This document shows positions 1-10,136 of a stretch of DNA of 64,000 bases, in pieces. The stretch is from contig JAIXMG010000002.1 in the NCBI GenBank assembly GCA_025201345.1, positions 1,612,001-1,676,000 on the forward strand, written 5' to 3'. This stretch comes from Thamnidium elegans. Lineage: Eukaryota > Mucoromycota > Mucoromycetes > Mucorales > Mucoraceae. Numbering within the stretch: position 1 is the stretch's first letter; the number at the start of each line of letters is the position of its first letter. The position numbers were made by a program, and so were the translations under genes. Under the pieces are notes generated by a model, which saw only the letters and a list, made by a program, of their open reading frames with translations, was not told where the DNA came from and made no database searches.

Positions 1-1037
1 TCAGATTCTTCTTGTTGTCTAGCTAAAGTGACTCGTTCTTCTTCTAATAAAGTAGTAGTTTCCTTCGATTTTTCAATAGCTTCGTTTGATTCTTTAACAG
101 CATCATCACGCGCTTTTTCAGCAAGTTCGATTTGTTCCTTTAATAACAATATTTCACTATAGAAAGCATCTGATTTACTTGAATCTTCAGTTGGTTCTTT
201 TTCTTCAGTTGGTTTTTCTTCGCTGATGGCTTCAAGTGTCACTGATTCTTCAGGGGTAGCTAAACCAGTTTCAACCTTTTCAAGCTTTGCCTTGAGTTCG
301 ACTAAATCAGCTTCCTTTTCATCAATTAATCCTTGCTTTTCAGCCAATAAACTTTCCATTTCCTCATTCTAAAATAATATTTAGACATAATTAAACAACA
401 TAATTTATTTATATATTACCTTTTCCTTTAAAGCCTTCAACTCCGCCATGAGCTCAGCAGATTTTGTTGTCGCTGTAGATCCATTGACAGGGCTTCTAGA
501 AGTAGTAGAGGCAGCACTGGTTCTACCATTCGTAGAAGTTACAGAGGGAGTTCTACGAACGGGGGTAGTGCTTGTAGTACCGGCTACAGATCTAGTACGA
601 GTAGTAGAAGCAGTAGGAGAAGTTACCTTTCTACCGTTGGTAACGGTGCCTGTACCAGGAGTAACACGACTTGTGGACGGTACGGTAGATTTTCTGGCTA
701 AACTAGGTGCGGTAGAAGTAGTCGAAGTGACAGAAGTTCTTCTAGCAACACTAGGTGTAGCAGTGGCTCGAGTAGGAGGAGGAGCTCTGGTGGTTGGTGT
801 AATGCCAGGTGTTTTGGAAGCCCGAACGGTACCTGTAGGCTTAGTAGCAGTGGAACCAACAGTGGTACGTGAAGTAACGGTGGGTTTTGCTGATGCTGTT
901 GAAGATTTGGTCATTGGTGTTTTTGAAGTGGTGGAAGTTGCTCTCTTTACTGGTGAGGCAGCAGTAGCAGTTCCGGCAAGACCTGCTGCTGCTAAAGAAG
1001 ACATTCGACTCTTTACGCTAGGTGTACTATCAGACAT
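1..1037 (-). CDS. Ser/Thr-rich coiled-coil protein, partial at the window edge
   Basis: I do not recognise this gene. It starts at the ATG ending at 1037, and one intron (369-419, GTAATA...TTTTAG) joins the exons in phase 0. The first ~200 residues are very rich in Ser, Thr, Pro, Ala and Lys/Arg with almost no acidic residues, so they are probably disordered and basic. From about residue 195 the composition switches to Glu/Lys/Leu heptads typical of a coiled coil (LMAELKALKEK and onward), which run off the left edge. A basic disordered region followed by a coiled coil is common in cytoskeleton-associated proteins, but no diagnostic domain is visible. The long plus-strand frame opposite it is a shadow of the biased composition. 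The C-terminus is missing. Confidence 0.8.
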
Positions 1038-3157
1038 TAAAAATAAGCCAAGGGGGGTATGGTTAAATTATAATAAAGTATAAAGAAAGGAAAGAGAAAG
1101 AGAAAGAAAAAGAAAAAAAAGGGGAGGGGGAATTAAATAAGGTAGGGACACTAACAAATATTACAGTCGGATGATTTATAAAATAACTTTAACCAATCAA
1201 ACCGAATAGTTTAAAGTACATTTAGATTTACTTTTATGTATAATATGTATCATTGTACCACTAGTTGTTTAGTATAAAGTATTAAGAAATGATATACCAT
1301 AAGATTGATATCATTGTTTAAAAGCATCCTTCTTTTTTTTTTTTGGTTACCAGCTGATAGAGTAGGGTAACTTATTTGTTACGGTCAAAATAGTTCTCAA
1401 CACGAGAACAAAACTTATCGGTATTTAAACAAGGTTAATTTTTTTATGTTACCTATTATTTCAATTGCAGTTCCTTTACTTCGGGATAGAAAGTGTATAG
1501 TCTTTTTAATGAATCAAATTATTTAGTAACCAGGTACGGGTAATAAAACAAGCACGCGAACAAAAAAGTCCCTAACTTTCTTCTTTATGTGCCTGTCAAA
1601 AAAAAAAAAAAAAAAAAAAAAAAGCTTGTTCTTCTTTACTCTATATAAAGTAAGCTCTTTTTTTTTCTTTGCTCACTCTTTTTTTTTAATAAGAAAAAAA
1701 GTGCAAGTAGCACAACAACAAAGAGAAAGGTCCCCCGACAATCATAGGGTTGTTGTTATTGATTTATTATTATTTTTTTTTTTATTTTCTTACAATAGTT
1801 ACAAAAAGTCATGTTTAATAGTCATCCAGAAAAAAAAAGTTATATAATACCGCAAGCTTTTATTTGTTATGTTATCGGTAACGAATGTTGTATACATATC
1901 ATGGGACATGTACAGAAAATTACTACCCAAACTGTTTACACAAGGGTACCGAAAAGTAGGATTTTTTTATTTGTGCAATCTTTATAGGCGAGCACATGTA
2001 CAACTGTAACGAAAAAAAAAAATGGTTTTAAATGGTGCGGGTTACTGCTCTTTTTTCGTTACTCTTTTTTTTTATGTATTGAAAGAGTAGTTTTTTTTTA
2101 AAAAAAAAAAAAGAAAATGTCAAAAAAAAATTACTCCTTTTTTTGCTGTTGTTATTACATGTTTGAAAGAAATTAAGAAATTAAAAAAAAGACATGTTGG
2201 CAATACTATCTATTTTAGCTTAGTTACTGCTTTTTTTTATATACTGTCTTCTTTGAGCGATACAAATTTTCTGCTGCTTTTGAATACACCGATCTCTTTT
2301 TTATAAAAAATAACTTCGCTCAGCACGTTTTTTTTCCCCTGGACGTAAAATAGCTCAAGATCATCTGCCTCCTTTTAATTAACATGGATCAAAACAATAT
2401 AAGATATATATCCTAGTTTCAAATAATAATTAAGCCCTTTGTTTTTTTAAAAAAACTTAAGTCTCTCATTTAGGATATTTGTATTCCAGTTAAATACCCA
2501 ACATAGAGCTTCAGCACGTAGAACCGATTTATATAAGTGCTATTATTAAATACGGCTGCATATATATTTCGCACTAATTATATGTTTGGTAGTGAGATGC
2601 ATGTTTTTTAACTGGATTATTAAAAAAAAAAAATGTCGCGCATAGAATTAAATCTATATTTTACACAAAATCCCTTCTCCCTTTTTTTTTTCTTGTTAAT
2701 ATGAAGCGATTATTAAAGATCTCTAATATTCAATATTTGTTTCTAAGGTTATTCGTTACTATAGTTACCTATTGCTAATATCGCTTGCAGATATTTGATG
2801 TAGATTATCACTGCCAACAAAATTTAAACCGCAGAAATAGTTTTATATTTTTTTAGGCATTACAAAAAAAAAATCCCTTCTTTTTCTTATTTATACTACG
2901 TCTTACACTCAAAAACTTTTTTTAATCTATAACCTTCTCATAATGTATTAGTTTTCCATGAAACAACATCAACCAAAGGGTTTAGACAGCTGTCATTCAG
3001 TACCTAAACGTGACGTCACACCCAGATTGGTCGGGACGTAGAATTGTTTAGGTGGAGATGTGCAGGGCCGTTCTATTTAACCAAAAAGAAAAAAAAAATT
3101 ATAGGTGTTTTATCTCATTAACAGATTTCCCCCCCTTCTCTTTCCTAAAATTAAAAA
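1038..3157. other. 2.1 kb AT-rich intergenic region
   Basis: It holds many A and T homopolymers, including a ~24 A tract near 1599-1622, and a GA-rich tract at 1085-1130. I see no supported gene or RNA. The right end contains the promoter of the small gene at 3158. Confidence 0.6.
3011..3018. promoter_or_regulatory. TGACGTCA palindrome (CRE/ATF-like)
   Basis: A perfect TGACGTCA octamer lies 140-147 bp upstream of the start codon at 3158, followed by an inverted CCAAT (attgg) about 9 bp later. bZIP factors of the ATF/CREB family bind this sequence. Its role here is inferred; related ACGTCA cores lie upstream of COX9 and ATP1 in this window. Confidence 0.4.
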
Positions 3158-3467
3158 ATGAGTTTGATTGGTAGTGTCTCAGGTTTTGCCGCCTTTGGTG
3201 TCCTTGTTCGTACATATGCTCTTGGTCTTCAAAAGCGTCCTATTTTCTCCAGTGAGTAATTCTTAAAATGATGTTTTTTTGAGTGAATTTAACACTTTTT
3301 TTTTTTAAATTGTAGATCCTAGCAGCCACGTTATTGCTGCCGGTTTTTTTGGATCAGTTGGTTATTTCCTTCATAACGTCCAAGAAAGACAAACAGCTGC
3401 TATTGCCGCCAAGAAGGAAGTTATGATTAAGAACAGAGCACGCGCAGAAGAACTTGCAGCACAATAA
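3158..3467 (+). CDS. small mitochondrial membrane protein, possible complex I accessory subunit
   Basis: Two exons (3158-3251, 3316-3467) joined across a 64 nt intron (GTGAGT...TTGTAG) give an 81-residue protein. It has two short hydrophobic stretches (residues ~3-18 and ~37-53), basic residues between them and a charged helical tail rich in Glu, Lys and Ala. Size and layout resemble the small fungal NADH:ubiquinone oxidoreductase accessory subunits of the 14 kDa/B14.5b type that sit in the inner membrane. That assignment rests on remembered family features, not an alignment. The gene is too short and too split to show as a single long frame. A TGACGTCA site ~145 bp upstream matches a motif seen near the other respiratory genes here. 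Confidence 0.6.
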
Positions 3468-3681
3468 ATTGTAAAAAAATAATTAGCCGATATCTAGATA
3501 ATAAAAACCAAAAAAATAGCAAAACTTCAACAACGGGGATCTTTTGTGTATTTTTTTTTTATTTCATTTTGTTTAGTTACATATATACAAAGAGGAAAAG
3601 AGAGAGGGAGAAAAAAAAAGAGAGAATTATATGTATATTTTTTAGGATTAAATATATATATGGAGTCTATGAAGAGAGAAT

Positions 3682-5201
3682 TTAAATATCATCATCGTAT
3701 TCATCTTCATCTAATTCCTTCAACTTTTGCTTCTTGATTTCTTCTTCTTCAGCTCTAATACGTTCTACTTCTTTACGTAAAACAGAAGTAAGCTTGATGA
3801 CATTCTTTTCATATCTAGCGGAGACGGGAATAATAGGAATGGACTTGTCGACTTGCGATTGAAGTAAAGCCAAGTTATCCTTAGCGGTACCTGCTTTATC
3901 GGCCTTGTTTGCAACAATAAGTGATTGACGTTTGGTAAGACCTGGTCGATAAGCTTCTAATTCATATTGAAGTGTCTGTAAATCTTCATATGGGTTAGGA
4001 CCACTAACGTCAATAACATACACTAACAATTTGGCACGTTCAACATGGCGCAAGAAGGCATGTCCTAAACCAACGTTACGATGTGCCCCTCGAATTAAAC
4101 CGGGAATATCAGCAACTGTCAATTGATATTGATCTGCATAATCTACTGTGCCCACAAAAGGGTGAAGTGTTGTAAATGCATAATTGGCTTGTTTAGGATG
4201 TGCATTGGAGATAGCACCGAGAAGTGTAGATTTACCAGCGTTAGGTAAACCAACTAAACCAATATCAGCAATTGTTTTCAATTCCAATTCGACCTCTTTG
4301 GTTTCTCCTTTACGTCCACGCGTAGCCCATTTAGGAGATCTGTTCTCAGTAGTTAAAAAATAAGGGTTACCGTATCCACCAGCACCACCACGAGTTAATA
4401 CAATTTCTTGACCATCTTCAGTTAAATCAATTTCAACGAGTTCCTTCTTTTCTGTACGAAGACGCCATTGATGATATTTATCTTCTTCATCCATTAATTT
4501 TTCAGCTTGTTCAAAGAAATTAACTCGGCCTGATCGAACTGCATCAGGTTCAGCTCTGGGATAAAGTACCCAGCGTTCTTCACGTCTTCGCTTTTCTTCT
4601 TCATCCGAAATTTCATATTCTTCATCATCTTTAGAGTTAAATTGTTCTTCATCTTCTTCAGGTTCTTCGCTTACTATTTCTCTTACAACTGTACCGACAG
4701 GTACTTCAATAACTAAGTGCTCTCCAATGGTACCATGTCTACCACTACCTAAACCACTTTGTCCTGGCTTAGCAGTACACATACGTCCTAATCGTTTCAA
4801 TGTACTTTCGTCTGCACTAGCTCTAATAATTACATTACCACCTCGACCACCGTTACCACCATTAGGAGGTCCCTTGGCAAGGTATTTTTCTCTTTGAAAG
4901 GAAACACAGCCGTTGCCACCGTCTCCTCCTTTGGCTTTTACTCTAATAAAATCTACAAATTGACGTCCCTGGGAACAGAATTAGTTACTGCAGTATTGGT
5001 TGCTATGCATAATTAAATACTTACTTTGCCACGCAATTTGTATTGTACGGAGCCTTTATGCGCAAACTCTTCTTCTTCAAATCGTGTAATGGCTGAATGG
5101 AATTGGTTTGTGATGGGAAACACGTATTTAGTTCGGTAGACTGGTCGAACTAAATGTGAATAAAGCTGAGGTCTTATAGTTGTTCTAAGTGTCAATAACA
5201 T
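3682..5201 (-). CDS. MTG2: mitochondrial Obg-family GTPase (MTG2-like)
   Basis: Obg GTPases bind the large ribosomal subunit late in assembly, and the mitochondrial form acts on the mitoribosome. Exons 5025-5201 and 3682-4968 join in phase 0 across a 56 nt intron, giving 487 residues. The N-terminus is basic and free of acidic residues up to about residue 38, as in a mitochondrial presequence. The glycine-rich Obg fold follows (GGDGGNG, GGNGGRGGN), interrupted by a Glu/Asp-rich insertion near residues 145-175. The G domain shows G1 GLPNAGKST, G3 DIPGL and G4 NKAD, and the tail is acidic (DEDEYDDDI). Length fits yeast Mtg2 (about 518). The next gene, RPP0, is divergent and shares the 338 bp upstream region. 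Confidence 0.92.
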
Positions 5202-5539
5202 TAAGTTTTTTTATTTTTTCTAAAAAATAAAAATAAAAAGAAGCTAGGGTATCTGTCAAAAAGAAAAGACGATATTGAGAATGATGGAGAGTTTGCTTGA
5301 ACTGACTATGAAAAATAAAAAAGAGGACGGGTAAATCAAAATAAAACAGTCACACTAAATATTTTTAAAGAAACGCTCCGTAATCCTTTATATGTCCATT
5401 CCAGATGAGACCATGGTTGAATCCTCCTCTACCAGCCAGGTAATTAAAAGAATCCATCCATCCATCCGTTTACAAAAGACTAATCGATATATATATGTAA
5501 AATAGTTCTTTAAACGTCCTCGAACAGTAACTTATTAAC
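5202..5539. promoter_or_regulatory. divergent promoter region, MTG2-like / RPP0
   Basis: This 338 bp gap separates two start codons pointing away from each other, so it must hold both promoters. A short CATC repeat (about 5453-5467) and AT-rich stretches are visible. I see no clear TATA box or known motif. Confidence 0.5.
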
Positions 5540-6469
5540 ATGTCGAAGAGAGAAAACAAGGCCCTTTACTTCCAAAAGTTGACCAACTACTTGGATACCT
5601 ACAAGTCCATCTTCATTGTCAATGTTGATAATGTCAGCTCCAACCAAATGCATCAAATCCGTTTCAGTCTTCGTGGTGAAGCTGTTGTTCTTATGGGTAA
5701 GAACACCATGGTCCGTTGTGTCCTTAAGGGTTTGATTAACGAACGTCCCGAACTTGAGAAGCTCCTCAACTTCGTCCGTGGTAACATTGGTTTCGTTTTC
5801 ACCAACTGTGATCTCAACGAAATCCGTGAAAAGATTGTTGTTAACCGTGTTGCTGCCCCTGCTCGTGCCAACGCTATTGCTCCTTGTGATGTTGTCGTTC
5901 CCGGTGGTAACACCGGTATGGAACCCGGAAAGACCTCTTTCTTCCAAGCTCTTGGTATCCCAACCAAGATTGCTCGTGGTACCATTGAAATCGTTTCCGA
6001 TGTCAAGCTTGTTACTGCTGGTACCAAGGTCGGTCCTTCCGAGGCTGTTCTCTTGAACATGTTGGGTATCTCTCCCTTCACCTACGGTATGGGTGTTGTC
6101 CAAGTCTATGATGCTGGTTCTCTCTTCTCTCCTGAGGTTCTCGATGTTGAGGAATCTCAATTGATTGCTAACCTCATGGCTGCTATCCGTGATATTGCCT
6201 CCGTCTCTCTTGCCGTTGGTTACCCCACTGTCGCCTCCGTTCCTCACTCCGTCATCAACGGTTACAAGAACTTGTTGGCTGTCTCTGTTGCCTCCGACTA
6301 TACCTTCCCCGGTTCTGAGCAAATCAAGGAATTCATCGCTAACCCCGATGCTTTCGCTACTGCCGCTCCCGTCGCTGCCGCTGAGTCTTCTGATGCTCCT
6401 GCTGCCGCTGCCGCTGCTGAGGACTCTGAGTCTGAGGATGATGATATGGGTTTCGGTCTCTTCGATTAA
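5540..6469 (+). CDS. RPP0: 60S acidic ribosomal protein P0 (uL10)
   Basis: P0 anchors the P1/P2 heterodimers of the ribosomal stalk on the GTPase-associated centre of the large subunit, where elongation factors bind. The frame is intronless and encodes 309 residues, the usual eukaryotic P0 length. The N-terminal L10 domain is followed by an Ala-rich hinge (residues ~272-292) and the universal acidic stalk tail ending [10 protein letters not shown]. Codon use is strongly biased (CGT for Arg, AAG for Lys, GGT for Gly, C- or T-ending pyrimidine codons), unlike its neighbours, as expected for a very highly expressed gene. That bias creates several long spurious frames on both strands. Confidence 0.98.
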   Translation: MSKRENKALYFQKLTNYLDTYKSIFIVNVDNVSSNQMHQIRFSLRGEAVVLMGKNTMVRCVLKGLINERPELEKLLNFVRGNIGFVFTNCDLNEIREKIVVNRVAAPARANAIAPCDVVVPGGNTGMEPGKTSFFQALGIPTKIARGTIEIVSDVKLVTAGTKVGPSEAVLLNMLGISPFTYGMGVVQVYDAGSLFSPEVLDVEESQLIANLMAAIRDIASVSLAVGYPTVASVPHSVINGYKNLLAVSVASDYTFPGSEQIKEFIANPDAFATAAPVAAAESSDAPAAAAAAEDSESEDDDMGFGLFD

Positions 6470-7208
6470 ATTCTCTAAAAAATATTATCATTTAATAAAA
6501 TAAATTAGTAATATCAATTTGATATTATATTTTTTTGTGCAATATTTAAAAAAAAAAAAATAACCTTTTTTTCTCTGTTGATATGCAAAATAACTGCTTA
6601 CTATATTTGTAATAAATCTTGTCCGAGACATTAAATAACTCCGGGCCGGATGTGCCTACAAAAGGGCTTAATTGGTTCTTTTAGTGATGTTTATTTTTAT
6701 CATTTTTTGCACTACCTGTAAAATATTTAATTGGCTTTGCCACAAGGGCGAAATAGTTAACTAATTTAAGTTGTTTTAAAATACTGGTCATAGGTTTTCT
6801 TTATATTTATGAAGAAAAAGAGAACAGAAATAAAGTAAACAAAATAGAAGAGCTTTCGATTGAGAATAAAAACAGTTACTACAACTACTTAACTACCTCA
6901 TGTAGTATTTACTAGTAGTAATAGTAGTACTCCTAAGTGTAATATTACATTGATCGAGACTGTTGATCCCAGGCCTTTTTTTTTCTCTCTTTCCCTCTCT
7001 TTTTTCGCGGGGTGCAAAAAAGTACTAAATAATAAAGTCCCCCTTTCCATCTCCCTCTTATTCTCTTTTTTTTTTCTTCCTTCTCTCTCTCTCTCTCTTT
7101 TATCCTCCTTTCCTCTCTTCTATTGTACTTTTTAGTACAATAAAATTTCTCTTTCTTTCTTTCTTTTTACATTATATATAGATATATATTTAATAGAGGA
7201 ATAATATA
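6470..7208. other. intergenic region with pyrimidine-rich promoter tract
   Basis: It contains the RPP0 3' region and then a long CT/T-rich tract (about 6976-7170) immediately before the next start codon. Such polypyrimidine leaders are common here just upstream of start codons. No gene is seen. Confidence 0.5.
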
Positions 7209-7710
7209 ATGATTTTACCAACGCTTATTCGTTACCTCTTATTGTCATGTCTTATATCTATTGTATTTACTCAGACAGAAAGCTCTATAACTGCTATAGA
7301 GTCTAGTTCTATAACAGAAAGCATTGTGACTCCTACTACAACCAGTACTCATATGAACAGTACAGACTCGACCTCATTAATGGAACCCACTACCACAACT
7401 AATTCTACCTCTTTAACTCCTACTACCACTATTTTTACATCTACTTCTAATAATGCAGATGCATTTCCTACGGTGCAGACCCCAGGCTGGAATTCAAATG
7501 GAAATAGCGACAACTCAAACCAGCAGAGCTGGCTTAGACAACACAATAGATTTGTATTTGTTATTTTCCTTGGACTTATATTTTTGTCGATTTTGATCTG
7601 GTATATTGTTCGTAGTGTCAAAGGAATGCGTAAAAGATTAGAACAAGAAAATCAAGCACAGTTATACATGATGCAACAAGCTCGTTCTCCTCCTCCACCT
7701 CCACCTCCTC

Positions 7711-7741
<31 letters not shown>

Positions 7742-7874
7742 GCAACAACAGCAACAACAAAGAAATGATCGTGTTATTCCCGAGTTAACACCTTCCCCTC
7801 CACCCACTTATAAAACTGAAGATCACTCAATACCACCACAAACAGTAAATAATGCTGGACAATCTAATTATTAA
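7209..7874 (+). CDS. single-pass membrane protein with Ser/Thr-rich ectodomain, polyQ and PPxY motif
   Basis: The 221-residue product begins with a signal peptide (residues 1-21, ending near FTQT). A Ser/Thr-rich segment (~22-95) follows, likely O-glycosylated, with several N-x-S/T sites. A transmembrane helix covers about residues 115-135 and is followed by basic residues, so the C-terminus should be cytosolic. That tail holds seven prolines, a run of 17 glutamines encoded by mixed CAA/CAG, and PSPPPTY. PPTY is a PPxY motif, the ligand of WW domains in Nedd4/Rsp5 ubiquitin ligases. The layout resembles fungal wall-stress sensors and PPxY adaptor proteins, but no cysteine-rich WSC domain is present. 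Function is unknown. Confidence 0.8.
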
Positions 7875-9699
7875 AAAAAAAGAATGGCTCATATAAATCA
7901 TTATAAGAGCTTATTTTAGAACTCCTTTATTTCTTCTTCTTTTTTCTCCCTTTCATATAACGATGTAATATATTGCAAAAAAAAATATATAATAATAATT
8001 TTTCTCTTTTTAAATAGAAACTATTTTTTTTATTTATGGTTAATGTGATACACACACTTTTTTTTTCACTCTCTTTTTTTTTTGTGATCAACACAATGTA
8101 TTTTTATTACTGTGAAACGAACGGATGTGACAACTAAAGTAATAATTAAAAAACTCCCCGGCCATCATGATTAAGAGGGTCCCAATTCCCTTCTTTTTTT
8201 TTAAATGGCAATTGTATATATAAAAATTCGATTGTTTATAAGCGCCTTTTCTTTATGCCGGCTAATGCAACACAAAAAGTACTTGATGCTGATCAAAAAA
8301 GTGTTAATATCAGGATATATATGCTCACAAAAACGAATAAAAAAAATCCTCAGATTATTTTTTTTCTGTCCCCGTGTACATATTTCAGACCCTGAATTAA
8401 AGTAATAATGATGAAAAAAAAAAAAAAAGTGTAGTCATCACATTGTTGAGAAGTTAAATACTCAGGGCAATATTCAGTACTATAAAAAACCCGGATTATC
8501 ATTCCACCGCTATAAAAAGCTTCCACGCTAGGCACTTGCATCACAAAAAGAATCTCATGATAAGTAGTTTATGACTAAACACCGCATTGTACATTTTGCA
8601 TTTTTTTTGTTGTGTCATACAACAGATTTTTCACTGAAAAAAAAAGGATGTACTTTTATAAATGGGAATTTTTTTTTCTGTTTAATGCAGCAAGAATTAT
8701 TATGCATCACTGGTACAAAAACATTGGTGACGCGATTTGAAGTATGAATATTGGTGTTTTTTGTTTAAGTAGAAATTGAACGCGTTTATGAAGTTCGGAA
8801 GACCGGCATCAGAAAGAGTTATTAAAGTAATCGATGATCATGGAGGAGGAGGGGGGTCTAGCCTGTTAATCAAAGGTTCCACCATTTTCAATCTGTTTAA
8901 TTTATTTTGACGTACCGACTAAACATTTCAAAAAAAAAAAACGAATGTATTACAAAAAAGCCGCCTAATGTATAAAGGTTTATCGTACAGAACAATAAAT
9001 TTTGATTCCAGAATCTTTTATGTGTGTTACTTTCGAGCTTTTTTTTTCGCGTATATTATCACTGGTACGAAATATTCGTACCGTTATAATCGAAACGTAT
9101 TAAAAGGTTTACAATTCGGTTGTATGTGCATCCCTTATTATATTCTACCGTTATATATTTATAGAATAGATGCGTTTATAAGTATGAGTATGTCTTTTTT
9201 TTAAAAATAAAACTCGCTGGTCTGTACCATATGGTCGATGTCTTTGACTGAATTGGTAGTCGCTATGGAAACTAGTCGCTATAGTTATTTGTTTATGCAA
9301 CATATCCACTTAAAACTACTCCTTTTTTTTTAGCAGTTCCTTGCAACCACTGGTAGTAACAATATGTTTTATCTAAACTAGCTCTTTATATGATTTAATT
9401 ATAGATTTTGCTGCTTATCAAATTCTTTTGAGTAAAAAGTTTAGATGAGCACGTTTTTTTTTTTAAAAAAAATAAATAAATAAAATGATTACACATATAA
9501 TAAGTACACCTCCTTATTTATTCAATATATTTCATGCTCTTTTTTTGAAGTAAACTATTTTTTTAAAAACCTGGGCTGATCTTTTTCAACCCAGGCGTGA
9601 GACGACGTCACGTTTATTATTATCTCAGTTTAAGGCCCTGCTAATTGAATTTTTTTTTTTTTTTTTTACTCCATACATTTTTCTCCCCTCTCTGTAACA
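7875..9699. other. 1.8 kb AT-rich intergenic region
   Basis: Short open frames at 8205-8405 and 8968-9204 have no coding composition, no recognisable motif and no plausible splice partners. The right end is the COX9 promoter, with a poly-T leader (about 9650-9667) just before the gene. Confidence 0.55.
9604..9611. promoter_or_regulatory. GACGTCAC motif upstream of COX9
   Basis: An ACGTCA core lies 89-96 bp upstream of the COX9 start. It matches the cores found upstream of the putative complex I gene and of ATP1. Binding by a bZIP factor is inferred. Confidence 0.35.
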
Positions 9700-9867
9700 A
9701 TGATTGCTCCCATTACTGGTAGATTGCGCAAGTTAGTCATCAAGGATATTACTATCGCCCTTACTCTCGGTGCTGCCGGTGGTGCTGCTTGGTGGAACCT
9801 TTACCACATGCCCAATGTCGTCCGTCGCGATGCTTATTATGCTAAGCTCGAAGCTTCCAAGCAATAA
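9700..9867 (+). CDS. COX9: cytochrome c oxidase subunit VIIa (Cox9)
   Basis: This small inner-membrane subunit belongs to respiratory complex IV. The single exon encodes 55 residues, the normal length for the fungal subunit. It opens MIAPITGRLRKLVIKDI, matching the conserved APITG...+R...DI start of fungal Cox9. One transmembrane helix (~18-36, rich in Ala, Gly and Trp) follows, then the matrix-side pattern RRDAYYAKLE, which is the family's conserved (K/R)R(D/E)xxYAxL end. Codon use is biased towards high expression. The start ATG follows a pyrimidine-rich leader and a clean stop precedes a CAA/CAG repeat in the 3' region. Confidence 0.93.
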   Translation: MIAPITGRLRKLVIKDITIALTLGAAGGAAWWNLYHMPNVVRRDAYYAKLEASKQ

Positions 9868-9878
9868 GTGCAAATAAA

Positions 9879-9927
9879 GCAACGACAGCAACAACAACAA
9901 CAACAACAACACAAACAGCAACAACAA
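9879..9927 (+). repeat. CAA/CAG trinucleotide repeat in the COX9 3' region
   Basis: About 50 bp of CAR repeats begin about 12 bp after the COX9 stop codon, outside any credible reading frame. The same repeat type encodes glutamine in other genes of this window. Confidence 0.8.
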
Positions 9928-10058
9928 TGAGGAACCGGTTTTTTATAACTAAAAAAAAAACTCTACGTCAATTTAATATAAACTATTAAAAAAAAGTAAT
10001 TTTGTTATAAATAAAAACTTATATAGAATTATATATTATTTATTTAATCTTTTTTTCT

Positions 10059-10080
10059 GTGTGTGTGTGTGTGTGTGTGT
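10059..10080. repeat. (GT)11 microsatellite
   Basis: Eleven uninterrupted GT units lie just past the 3' end of the ABCC gene, between two convergent genes. Confidence 0.9.
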
Positions 10081-10136
10081 ATTTATATATAAAAAGAGTT
10101 ATTAGTAGATAGAAGGGGAAGAAAGGGGTTGTTTCA

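Noticed and set aside
448..1083. 211-codon plus-strand frame opposite the Ser/Thr-rich gene
   Set aside because: It is Val/Leu/Glu repeats, the complement of Ser/Thr/Ala codons. The minus frame has a proper ATG, an in-phase intron and a coiled coil.
5510..6322. 270-codon minus-strand frame across RPP0, and similar frames across ATP1
   Set aside because: They are antisense shadows produced by the strong codon bias of highly expressed genes. They show no domain.
8205..9204. Short frames at 8205-8405 and 8968-9204
   Set aside because: Their composition matches intergenic DNA, with no conserved motif or splice partners.
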